DNA of 64,000 bases from Moritella yayanosii (GTDB lineage Bacteria; Pseudomonadota; Gammaproteobacteria; Enterobacterales; Moritellaceae). Where the stretch lies: the NCBI RefSeq assembly GCF_900465055.1, contig NZ_LS483250.1, forward strand, positions 3,348,001 through 3,412,000, written 5' to 3'. Shown piece by piece: positions 46,949-55,151 of the stretch (position 1 is the first letter of the stretch; each line of letters begins with the position of its first letter). The notes beneath the pieces are model-generated. The model was given only the letters and a program-made list of their open reading frames with translations, made no database searches and was not told where the DNA came from. A program made the translations under genes and the position numbers.

Positions 46949-47905
46949 ATGGCAACGATAATTATATTTGGTGGTTCGGGATTCATTGGTACACATTTAT
47001 CTCATAAACTTATTTCTGATGATTACAACGTTATAATTATTGACTTAAATAAACCTCGGTTTAGTCATGAACAGTTAACTTATATAAAATGTGATGTGAG
47101 GGATTTATCTAAATTAGATATAAATGTCCCAATTGAACGTATTTATAATTTTGCTGCTGTCCATACTACCCCTGGACATCCAACACATGAATACTACGAC
47201 ACAAACATTGCAGGAGCTAGTTCAGTTTGTGAACTCGCAGAAAAACATGATGTAAATGAAATTATTTTTACAAGCTCAATTTCTGTTTATGGACCTGACG
47301 AAGAACAAAAAGATGAAAATACAGAATTAACCCCGAATTCTGCATACGGTTACTCTAAAATGTTGGCTGAGAAAATTCATAAATCTTGGTATAAAAGTCG
47401 CGATAACAGAAAATTAACAATCGTTCGTCCAGCTGTTGTTTTTGGTCCGGGTGAAGGTGGTAACTTTACTCGGCTAGCGACTATGATGGGTAAAGGTATA
47501 TTTATTTATCCGGGACGGAAAAATACGATCAAAGCATGTATTTATGTTGAAGACTTAATATCTGCGATTGAGTCGGCAAGATATACAGATAACTCATTTG
47601 AACTGTTTAATGGTGCATATCCTGAGCGCTATACACTTGAAAACATAATCGAATGTTTTAAAAAAAATCATTTTCCTAATGTGAAATTATTTATGGTTCC
47701 AAAGCAAGTCGTACTTTGTGCTGCAAGTTTGTTTAAAATAGTAAATTTCTTGAATATAGGTATTCACCCAGATCGAGTGATGAAGTTAATTCGTTCAACC
47801 AATATCTACCCTAGTTGGATAGTTGAGAATGAAATTCAGTTACCGGGTGATCTTGAAAGTGCTTTGCAGCGTTGGTCTGATTCTACAAATGGTCGTTTTG
47901 ATTAG
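46949..47905 (+). CDS. NAD-dependent epimerase/dehydratase (extended SDR)
   Basis: Nucleotide-sugar modifying enzyme of 318 aa. It has NAD-binding GGSGFIGTHL (residues 8-17), the catalytic YxxxK as Tyr133-Lys137 in SAYGYSKMLAEK, the catalytic Ser/Thr region TSSISVYGPDE, and a substrate-binding region VRPAVVFGPGEGG. Which sugar it acts on is not clear; a UDP-glucuronate or UDP-hexose epimerase would fit the neighbouring galU and ugd. It sits between the GT2 gene and wzx. Confidence 0.85.
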   Translation: MATIIIFGGSGFIGTHLSHKLISDDYNVIIIDLNKPRFSHEQLTYIKCDVRDLSKLDINVPIERIYNFAAVHTTPGHPTHEYYDTNIAGASSVCELAEKHDVNEIIFTSSISVYGPDEEQKDENTELTPNSAYGYSKMLAEKIHKSWYKSRDNRKLTIVRPAVVFGPGEGGNFTRLATMMGKGIFIYPGRKNTIKACIYVEDLISAIESARYTDNSFELFNGAYPERYTLENIIECFKKNHFPNVKLFMVPKQVVLCAASLFKIVNFLNIGIHPDRVMKLIRSTNIYPSWIVENEIQLPGDLESALQRWSDSTNGRFD

Positions 47906-47951
47906 GTTGTAAGTCAGTTTATCTTTCATACATATTTAGTTAGTCGGCATA

Positions 47952-49298
47952 ATGTTATCTAAAATAAAATCTGTATTATCTCATTCGGAACATCGAAATA
48001 CGGCCATTAATGCATTTATTGCATTGTTTATTCGTATTCTCGGTGCTGGCATGGCGTTCATTTTTAATTTATTGGTCGCAAGATCGTTAGGTGCAGAGAA
48101 ATCGGGTTATTTCTTCTTAGCATTTGCACTGATTATGTTCTTGTCCGCTTTTTGCCGCATGGGTTTTGAGAATACGATTTTACGATTTTCGGGGATCGCG
48201 GCAAAGCAGCAACAGGGCAAGTCAATTTCAGCAATATTACATTATGCATTTAAATACACACTGCCTTTAGCAGTTTTGATGAGTGTATTTTTGTATTTGA
48301 TTGCAGAGCCTTTAGCTGTATACGGCTTTAGTAAACCTGAAATGATAAATACATTAAAAGCGATATCGCCTGCTATATTCGCTATATCGGTGGTGACGCT
48401 ACTTGCAATGAGCCTACAAGCGCAGCAACGTTTAACGGCTTCGATCCCTTGCCAAAATATTGTTCACCTTGTTTTAACCTCTGTAGCTATTTTAGCGTTC
48501 AGCCTATCGACCGCAACAGAAGTGAGTGCTGTATTTTCAATCGCATTGATTATTTCCTCAATTATATTTTATGGAATATGGTCAAAAGGACTAAATCAAG
48601 AAGGGCAGTTGTCTGGCAATAATAAAAAGTTACTAGACAAAAAAGAACGATTACCTAACAAAAATGAACTATGGAAAAGTGCCAAATCAAATTGGCTAAT
48701 CAGCATGATGGGCCAGACTGTTCAATGGATAGGCCCATTAATTACAGGTATGTGGTTAATGGCTGAAGACGTTGCATATTTGTCTGTTGCCATGCGTATT
48801 GCCATGCTCACTAGTTTTATCTTAATGGCGATTAACTTAGTGGTGGCTCCTAAGTTCGCGGCATTCCATGCCAGTAATGATATGAGCGGTTTGCGTAGTA
48901 CGGCATTATTTTCGGTGCGATTATTAATATTATCTGCAGTACCAATTGTTTCATTCATGTTTGTATTCCCCGAATTTTTAATGGGGTTGTTTGGTGAAGA
49001 CTTTGTGAGCGCCGCAGGATTATTACAAATATTGGTCTTAGGTCAGTTTATTAATGTCGTCACAGGTTCGGTGGGTTATCTGCTTACCATGTCAGGACAT
49101 GAACGTGATATGCGTAATATTTCGTTAGTATCAGGTATTATGGCTGTCGTGTTGACCTTATTTCTGACGAAGCATTACGGCGTAACAGGTTGTGCAATTG
49201 CGACAGCAGCAAGCCTTGCATTTCAGAATTTAGCCGCGGTTTACTTTGTCAAAAAACGGCTAGGATTTAACACTCTACTGTTTTGGCAAAAAATCTAA
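47952..49298 (+). CDS. wzx: Wzx-type oligosaccharide flippase
   Basis: Polysaccharide-specific transporter of the MOP superfamily, 448 aa with about twelve to fourteen helices. It would move undecaprenyl-linked repeat units to the periplasm. The N-terminus (INAFIALFIRILGAGMAFIFNLLVARSLG in two overlapping helices) and the FMFVFPEFLMGLFGEDF segment are typical. A charged cytoplasmic loop (NNKKLLDKKERLPNKNELWK) lies mid-protein. Its composition is closer to the flanking chromosome than the preceding five genes. Confidence 0.87.
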   Translation: MLSKIKSVLSHSEHRNTAINAFIALFIRILGAGMAFIFNLLVARSLGAEKSGYFFLAFALIMFLSAFCRMGFENTILRFSGIAAKQQQGKSISAILHYAFKYTLPLAVLMSVFLYLIAEPLAVYGFSKPEMINTLKAISPAIFAISVVTLLAMSLQAQQRLTASIPCQNIVHLVLTSVAILAFSLSTATEVSAVFSIALIISSIIFYGIWSKGLNQEGQLSGNNKKLLDKKERLPNKNELWKSAKSNWLISMMGQTVQWIGPLITGMWLMAEDVAYLSVAMRIAMLTSFILMAINLVVAPKFAAFHASNDMSGLRSTALFSVRLLILSAVPIVSFMFVFPEFLMGLFGEDFVSAAGLLQILVLGQFINVVTGSVGYLLTMSGHERDMRNISLVSGIMAVVLTLFLTKHYGVTGCAIATAASLAFQNLAAVYFVKKRLGFNTLLFWQKI

Positions 49299-49321
49299 TA
49301 GATGAGTTGTAAGTTATCATC

Positions 49322-51049
49322 ATGAATCTCGAACAATTAACTATTATCGGAATTTTCGCTTGTACCCTTATCGGTCTAGTCAAGTTCCAAAAAGTCCCCG
49401 AACGGGTATTCGCAGCAGCCTGTTTGGCCTGTTTAGGTTTATCATTTATATCCAGTGACGAGCTATTACACAATGCGGTAAATCCGGGATTAGTGACGCT
49501 GATGTTATTGGTTGTTTGCTCCTATGCGTTTGAACGTACAAGCTTGCTTAGGCGTTTATCCAAGGTGCTATTTAATGGGTCGAAATCGAAAAGTTATTTA
49601 AAAATATTAGTCGGTACAGCGTTCGCATCCGGTTTACTTAACAATACTGCGGTTGTTGCAACGCTTATTAATCCAGTTAAACAAAACAAACTGATCAATC
49701 CAGGTAAATTATTATTACCACTGTCCTATGCGGCAATCCTTGGTGGTACGCTAACCCTGATTGGAACATCAACTAACTTAATCGTTAACTCCATGCTGTT
49801 AGCGCGGGGTAAACAAGGTTTCGCATTCTTTGACTTCTTCCTTGTCGGGATCGTTGTTTTAACCGCTTGTTTAATTGTCATCGCATTCACCATTCGTTTT
49901 CTGCCTCGCAGTTTGCTTGAAGAATCTAAAATTCGTGAATATTTTGTTGAAGCGGAAGTTAAAACAACCTCGTCATTATGCGGTAAAAGCGTAGAGGAAA
50001 ATGGGCTGCGTAACCTTGAGTCGTTATTCCTTGTAGAGATAATTCGTCAAGGGCGCTTAATTACTCCTGTTACCCCCGATGAAATAATCCAAAGAAAAGA
50101 TAAACTCATTTTCTCGGGTGATGTATCCAAGGTGAAAGTATTACGTCAGTTTGACGGTTTAACCATGTTTGCCGAGCAAGATGGTTTACTGCGTGACAAC
50201 CTAACCGAAGTGGTCATCAAGCCCGGTGCATCTATCGCAGGTAAAACACTTAAAGCGGCAAGTTTCAGAGCAAGGTTTGATGCCGCTGTTGTGGCAATCC
50301 GTCGGGAAGGTGAACCGTTATCAGGTAAGCTCGGCGATGTTGTGATCCAAAGTGGTGATTTCCTGGTATTAGCCGTCGGTCGTGACTTTGCCGAACGCAC
50401 CAATCTGGCGAAAAACTTCTTTGTCATTAGTGACGTGGCAACGACAAACATGTTAACCGGGGTTAAAGAACGCATCGTACTGTGGGGGTTCATGATCACC
50501 ATAGCCACATCCATCGTGTTTAACGTAGCGTTATTTACCTGCTTTGTATTTTATCTCGCGGTATTACTGGTCACAAAATGTTTATCGATCAACGAAATAA
50601 AACGTCGATTACCCATTGAACTGTGGGCAATCGTCGCCAGTGCCCTTTGCCTTGCTACGGCACTCGATAATACCGGCGTAACGGCCTTACTGTCAGACTT
50701 CGTCAAGTTATACTTACAAGATCAAAGTGCTTATATCGCATTTATTGGGGTATTTATATTAACCCTTATACTGACCGAGTTAATCACCAATAACGGTGCA
50801 GCGGCATTAACCTTTCCCATCGCATTTAGTATCGCAACAGGTTTGGATGTCAGTTACCTGCCCTTTGTGATGGCCGTTGCTTTTGGTGCCAGTGGTAGTT
50901 TTATTAGCCCCTATGGCTATCAAACCAATTTAATGGTGTTTAATGCGGGTAATTATAAATTAATCGACTTTGTTAAGTTTGGATTACCGGTATCTATCAC
51001 TTACAGTATTGCGGTCATCATCATGATCCCCATTGTTTTTCCTTTTTAA
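49322..51049 (+). CDS. SLC13-family permease with RCK domains (probable sulfate importer)
   Basis: DASS/SLC13 transporter of 575 aa. Two membrane halves surround a cytoplasmic insert (about 200-375) with two RCK-C/TrkA-C-type repeats (IIRQGRLITPVTPDEIIQR; AVVAIRREGEPLSGKLGDVV). Signature motifs of the SLC13 hairpins are LNNTAVVATLINP, GTSTNLIVNS, TNNGAAALTFPIAF and ASGSFISPYGYQTN. From the cysC neighbour I infer sulfate as substrate. In Vibrio and Shewanella the usual order, as I recall, is cysD-cysN-SLC13-cysC without interruption. Confidence 0.87.
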   Translation: MNLEQLTIIGIFACTLIGLVKFQKVPERVFAAACLACLGLSFISSDELLHNAVNPGLVTLMLLVVCSYAFERTSLLRRLSKVLFNGSKSKSYLKILVGTAFASGLLNNTAVVATLINPVKQNKLINPGKLLLPLSYAAILGGTLTLIGTSTNLIVNSMLLARGKQGFAFFDFFLVGIVVLTACLIVIAFTIRFLPRSLLEESKIREYFVEAEVKTTSSLCGKSVEENGLRNLESLFLVEIIRQGRLITPVTPDEIIQRKDKLIFSGDVSKVKVLRQFDGLTMFAEQDGLLRDNLTEVVIKPGASIAGKTLKAASFRARFDAAVVAIRREGEPLSGKLGDVVIQSGDFLVLAVGRDFAERTNLAKNFFVISDVATTNMLTGVKERIVLWGFMITIATSIVFNVALFTCFVFYLAVLLVTKCLSINEIKRRLPIELWAIVASALCLATALDNTGVTALLSDFVKLYLQDQSAYIAFIGVFILTLILTELITNNGAAALTFPIAFSIATGLDVSYLPFVMAVAFGASGSFISPYGYQTNLMVFNAGNYKLIDFVKFGLPVSITYSIAVIIMIPIVFPF

Positions 51050-51076
51050 ACTTACAACTACGTCTCAGGATCTTAA

Positions 51077-51712
51077 ATGTCAGAACAACCTTACAAAAAC
51101 ATCGACGTTGATGGCGACAAATCATCAGACGTAGTTTGGCATCAAGCCAGTGTTAGCCATGAAGAACGTGTCTCGGGCAACGGCCACAAACCTGCGGTAC
51201 TTTGGTTCACTGGCTTAAGTGGTTCGGGCAAGTCAACCGTCGCGAATGCCGTGGATAAAATGCTGCACGATCTGAGCTGTAAAACCTATGTGCTTGACGG
51301 TGACAATGTTCGTCATGGCTTAAATGGTGATTTGAGCTTTACCGACACTGACCGCATTGAAAACATCCGCCGTATTGGCGAAGTATCAAAACTGTTTGTC
51401 GATGCCGGATTGTTAGTATGCACTGCATTTATCTCCCCCTTCATTGTCGACCGTGAAATGGTACGCAAACAATTAGCAGAGGGTCAGTTTGTTGAAGTGT
51501 TTATCGACACACCACTGGCAGTATGTGAACAACGTGATCCCAAAGGCTTATACAAGAAAGCCCGCACCGGCGAAATCAAAAACTTCACCGGCATAGACTC
51601 TGCTTATGAAGCGCCAGAAAATGCCGAGATAGTGGTCAAAACAGCAGACCTATCCATCGAAGAATGCGCACAGCAAGTTGTACAGTATCTAAAGAAACAG
51701 CAATATATTTGA
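51077..51712 (+). CDS. cysC: Adenylylsulfate kinase CysC
   Basis: Phosphorylates APS to PAPS, the universal sulfate donor. The 211 aa protein has P-loop [12 protein letters not shown] (about 50-61), [25 protein letters not shown] and [20 protein letters not shown], all typical of active CysC. The ATG follows an AGGA site 28 nt after the SLC13 gene. Together with CysD and CysN it completes PAPS synthesis within this locus. Confidence 0.97.
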   Translation: MSEQPYKNIDVDGDKSSDVVWHQASVSHEERVSGNGHKPAVLWFTGLSGSGKSTVANAVDKMLHDLSCKTYVLDGDNVRHGLNGDLSFTDTDRIENIRRIGEVSKLFVDAGLLVCTAFISPFIVDREMVRKQLAEGQFVEVFIDTPLAVCEQRDPKGLYKKARTGEIKNFTGIDSAYEAPENAEIVVKTADLSIEECAQQVVQYLKKQQYI

Positions 51713-51779
51713 AGAGCTTAGACTTATTTTACTCGTAGCATGCAGCTCTGAGCTCACCGCTATCACTACAAGGATTATT

Positions 51780-52736
51780 ATGCATTACGATGTATTCAAT
51801 GGTGATGCTGATGGCATCATCGCATTACTGCAATTACGTTTAAACGAACCAAAACAAAGTACATTAATTACCGGTGTTAAACGTGACAACAGCCTGTTAA
51901 AACATGTGGATGTAACCAAGGCGTCAGCGGTTGTTGCACTTGATATATCCATGGAGAAAAATACCGAGGCATTAACGTCAATTTTAGCCAATGATATACC
52001 CGTATTTTATTGTGATCACCACAGAACTGGGGCGATACCCCAATCAGATAAGTTAACCGCGCTTGTTGATACCTCGTCAGAGGTTTGCACTAGCTTATTA
52101 ATCAATAATAAATTAGGTAATAAATACATACACTGGGCTATCGCAGCAGCTTATGGTGATAACTTGGTTTCAACAGCTGATCAACTTGCAGATGAACATA
52201 AAGTAACAGCGCAGCAAGCTGATTTTTTATGTGAATTAGGCACGCTAATCAATTATAACGGCTACGGTGCGTCATTAGACGATTTACATTTTGACCCCGC
52301 GGTTCTCTATCGCCAACTATCACAATTTACCTCGCCATTTTCATTACAAGATGACCAATCATCGGTGTTCTATACATTGCAATCCGCTTATCGTCACGAT
52401 CATCAACGAGTGACTGGCATTACACCTTATATAAGTAATGATATTTGCGAAGTATATGTTTTACCTTGTGAGGCGTGGGCGAGGCGTATTAGTGGTGTTT
52501 ATGGCAATGAATTAGCTAACCGCAACCAAAGTAAAGCCCATGCGGTATTAACCCTTAATAGCGATGGATCTTATCTGGTCAGTGTTCGCGCGCCACTTGA
52601 AAATCGTGTTGGTGCGGATGACCTTTGCGCTCAATTTACCACAGGCGGTGGTCGTAAAGCGGCTGCAGGCATTAATAAATTACCAGCAGGTCAAATAGAT
52701 AAATTTGTAAATATGTTAGCTTCATCTTATGCATAA
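51780..52736 (+). CDS. DHH-family phosphoesterase (candidate pAp phosphatase)
   Basis: The 318 aa protein has motif I VFNGDADGIIALLQL, the DHH triad Asp79-His80-His81 in FYCDHHRTG, a third acidic site AAYGDN, and a C-terminal DHHA1-like domain with TGGGRKAAAGIN, in which Arg stands where most families have His (GGGH). DHH enzymes of the NrnA type hydrolyse 3'-phosphoadenosine 5'-phosphate and short oligonucleotides. Next to cysC and downstream of a sulfotransferase, removal of the pAp by-product is an attractive role, but it is inference. Other DHH functions remain possible. Confidence 0.72.
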   Translation: MHYDVFNGDADGIIALLQLRLNEPKQSTLITGVKRDNSLLKHVDVTKASAVVALDISMEKNTEALTSILANDIPVFYCDHHRTGAIPQSDKLTALVDTSSEVCTSLLINNKLGNKYIHWAIAAAYGDNLVSTADQLADEHKVTAQQADFLCELGTLINYNGYGASLDDLHFDPAVLYRQLSQFTSPFSLQDDQSSVFYTLQSAYRHDHQRVTGITPYISNDICEVYVLPCEAWARRISGVYGNELANRNQSKAHAVLTLNSDGSYLVSVRAPLENRVGADDLCAQFTTGGGRKAAAGINKLPAGQIDKFVNMLASSYA

Positions 52737-53253
52737 CAAGCCATAAACCGTGTCTTAAAGGCGAGGATATTTGTTTATGCTCTAGGCGATATTGGTTTGT
52801 GATCATAGAAAATAGAGTCATTTTATGGCTCTGCAGTGTTGAGCCTCATTATATTAAATAAGTTCGGCTACGTTTCTTCACCCGTTTCAACTTCAGTCCT
52901 TTTAAAGCTAATGCCACCTTCAAACTAAAGCATTAGAAAACGCTCATCAACCTAATCAATCCGTACCTTAATATGTTGATTTTGGTCACACTTCATATGT
53001 ACTCAATACCCGCTATGGTAGGGTTAAACTGTGTCTAAAAATAATGTAAACAGGTTGGGTATGCAGTATTAGCATACTAAATACCATTTCAATATTATCT
53101 GATTAGTATAATTAACCGTGTTGCTTTGTTGTTTAACATTAAGAAATAGTTGTTGTTAATTAAAGGATGTAATTACTTTTTAGCTCATTCATCGTTAATG
53201 AATTTTATTTATCAGTAGCATTTAAACTCACAATTAAGGGATTAAAATTAATT
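52737..53253. other. 517-nt gap before the export gene block
   Basis: AT-rich, with a short inverted repeat CTAATGC/GCATTAG (52908-52914 and 52930-52936). I saw no clear terminator, a second ops-like element or a small gene. It probably carries a promoter for the vpsMNOP-like block, not resolved by eye. Confidence 0.5.
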
Positions 53254-54477
53254 ATGACTAAGTTCAATCACACCACGCTAAGCGCCAAAAAAAGTGTCTT
53301 AGCGACGGCATTGCTTGCAATATTTAGCCTGCCAACTATTGCAGCACCTGACAGCAGCACTGACACATACACGACTAAATCTGGTATTCAAGTCACGCCG
53401 TCACTAAGTATAGACGCTAAATACGATGATAACATTTATAACCAAACGAATAATGAAACAAGTAGTGCGGTATTAATTGTAGCACCTGCGGTTAGTTTTA
53501 AAATTGATAATGGTATTAACACCTTCTCGTTTGATGTTGGCCTGAACGCTGGCACTTACGCAGAAAATGCGGATGATAACTATGTTGATGGTGACTTGGG
53601 TGTTGCTGTGCATATTGAAAACGGTAAATCACACCGTTTTGATTTTACTGCGTCGATAGCGAGTATTTCAGAGCAACGTGGTTCGGGATTAAGTGAAGGT
53701 GCTTTTGATCCGAATGCGGACTTGATCCGTTATTCAGACCTGTTGTTAACCGCAACCTATGAATATGGTATACGCAGCACGCAGGCGCGTATCGCATTTA
53801 CCACTGAAGCAGGTACCACAGATTATAACAACAACAATGTGTTTGCTACCGCCGACAGCAACGTATCAAACAACTTATTTGGTACCACGTTTTATTACAA
53901 TACCAACGCATTTACCGAAGTATCGCTGACCCTAAACGGTGATTACATTCGTTATGATACCGCATCACTAAAAGATTCTGATGTTTATAACGCGCTGCTG
54001 GGTTTGAAGTGGCAGAGTTCGTCAGTCATTACTCTCGATGGTAAGTTAGGTTTTGAATTTAAACAATTTGAGAACACTGCGGTTGACGATTTTGATGGCT
54101 TAACTTGGGATATCGGTGCTAAGTGGCAACCGCTACGTTATACCTCTTTCTACCTGTCAACGACACAGGCTTCACAAGACCCTGATTCTGCAGATGGCTC
54201 TTACTTAGTAGAGCGTGATGTTGATCTATCTTGGGTTCACGCCTGGAGTTCAAAAGTGGATACCTCACTGGCTGTGACTTATCAACAAGACGAATATGAA
54301 AATGAAGCGAATAACCGTTTAGATGAATACTTGAAATATACCGCGGCTGTTGATTACTCATTTACGCAATGGTTAGACGCGTCGCTGTATGCTGAAATGA
54401 TCAATAACGATTCTAACCAGCAAAACATTTCTTATGACAAATTTGTCACCGGTTTAAACCTTACATTTACCCTATAA
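53254..54477 (+). CDS. Outer-membrane beta-barrel of polysaccharide export (VpsM/EpsL-like)
   Basis: The 407 aa protein has a signal peptide (SVLATALLAIFSLPTIAAP) and then alternating short beta strands rich in Tyr, Asp, Asn and Thr. It opens with VTPSLSIDAKYDDNIYN, the start seen in BBP2_2/EpsL-type barrels, and ends in a strand closing with NLTFTL (C-terminal hydrophobic/Phe-Thr-Leu). It sits directly before a Wza-like gene, in the order of Vibrio vpsM-vpsN-vpsO-vpsP. I infer it is the outer-membrane channel for the polymer. Confidence 0.78.
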   Translation: MTKFNHTTLSAKKSVLATALLAIFSLPTIAAPDSSTDTYTTKSGIQVTPSLSIDAKYDDNIYNQTNNETSSAVLIVAPAVSFKIDNGINTFSFDVGLNAGTYAENADDNYVDGDLGVAVHIENGKSHRFDFTASIASISEQRGSGLSEGAFDPNADLIRYSDLLLTATYEYGIRSTQARIAFTTEAGTTDYNNNNVFATADSNVSNNLFGTTFYYNTNAFTEVSLTLNGDYIRYDTASLKDSDVYNALLGLKWQSSSVITLDGKLGFEFKQFENTAVDDFDGLTWDIGAKWQPLRYTSFYLSTTQASQDPDSADGSYLVERDVDLSWVHAWSSKVDTSLAVTYQQDEYENEANNRLDEYLKYTAAVDYSFTQWLDASLYAEMINNDSNQQNISYDKFVTGLNLTFTL

Positions 54478-54629
54478 CATGTTCAGCGCGATAGTGATCA
54501 TGACATGATTAGCATTGCGCCTCCGCTATGTTTAATACACAGGTTGTTACTGATACAAGGATTGCACTGATAGGTGCTGTCCCTGTAACTGCCCTCACGC
54601 CATTAATATCACCCCATTAAAGAGTCATT

Positions 54630-55151
54630 ATGAAAAAGTTGTACTTATGCCTTGTTTTATTCGCTGGCATTTTATTTTCGACCGTGCAGGCGGAAGATGC
54701 GTATGTGTTAGGCCCTGGCGATCAAATTGAATTTAAAGTGTATGGTCAAGACGATCTCACGGTAAATACGCTGTTAAGTAATAGTGGTTTAATTAATTAC
54801 CCTTTTTTGGGGCAAATTAAAGTGACTGGTTTATCCGTTAAAAAAGTGGAACAACTGATTTATCGTGGTTTGGTGGGGGATTATCTGATTGAACCAAACG
54901 TATATGTGCAAGTGACTAAATACCGTCCTTTTTATATTCACGGTGAAGTGAACAAGCCGGGTGGTTATTCTTATCAGCCCGGTATGACGGTGAACCAGGC
55001 GATTGCGTTAGCAGGTGGGTTCACCGACCGAGCATCAGAAGAAAAAGTGTTTATTTATAAAGAAAGTGATAAGGATAAACAAATTCACGCCAGCCTGACT
55101 TACCGGGTAAATGCGGGTGATACCATTACTATTGAACAAAGGTTCTTCTAA
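54630..55151 (+). CDS. Short Wza/VpsN-like polysaccharide export protein
   Basis: Periplasmic export protein of 173 aa with a cleavable signal (LCLVLFAGILFSTVQAE), the Poly_export motif YVLGPGDQIEFKVYGQDDL, and one SLBB domain (FYIHGEVNKPGGYSYQPGMT, AIALAGGFTDRAS). E. coli Wza is about 379 aa with a C-terminal helix that forms the outer-membrane pore. That part is missing here, as is a lipobox. It therefore probably works with the neighbouring beta-barrel. Its stop overlaps the next start (TAATG). Confidence 0.88.
   Translation: MKKLYLCLVLFAGILFSTVQAEDAYVLGPGDQIEFKVYGQDDLTVNTLLSNSGLINYPFLGQIKVTGLSVKKVEQLIYRGLVGDYLIEPNVYVQVTKYRPFYIHGEVNKPGGYSYQPGMTVNQAIALAGGFTDRASEEKVFIYKESDKDKQIHASLTYRVNAGDTITIEQRFF

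Larger units (their letters stand above)
42728..47951. other. AT-rich polysaccharide cassette inserted after cysN
   Basis: From just after cysN to about the wzx start, the DNA is much more AT-rich than either side. For example 43501-43560 has 11 G+C of 60, whereas 51481-51540, inside cysC, has 28 of 60. Codons such as AAA, ATA, AGA and TTA dominate. The block holds the sulfotransferase, wzy, two glycosyltransferases and an epimerase. Composition falls back towards the local average within wzx. This is typical of horizontally exchanged O-antigen or capsule cassettes. Confidence 0.75.
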
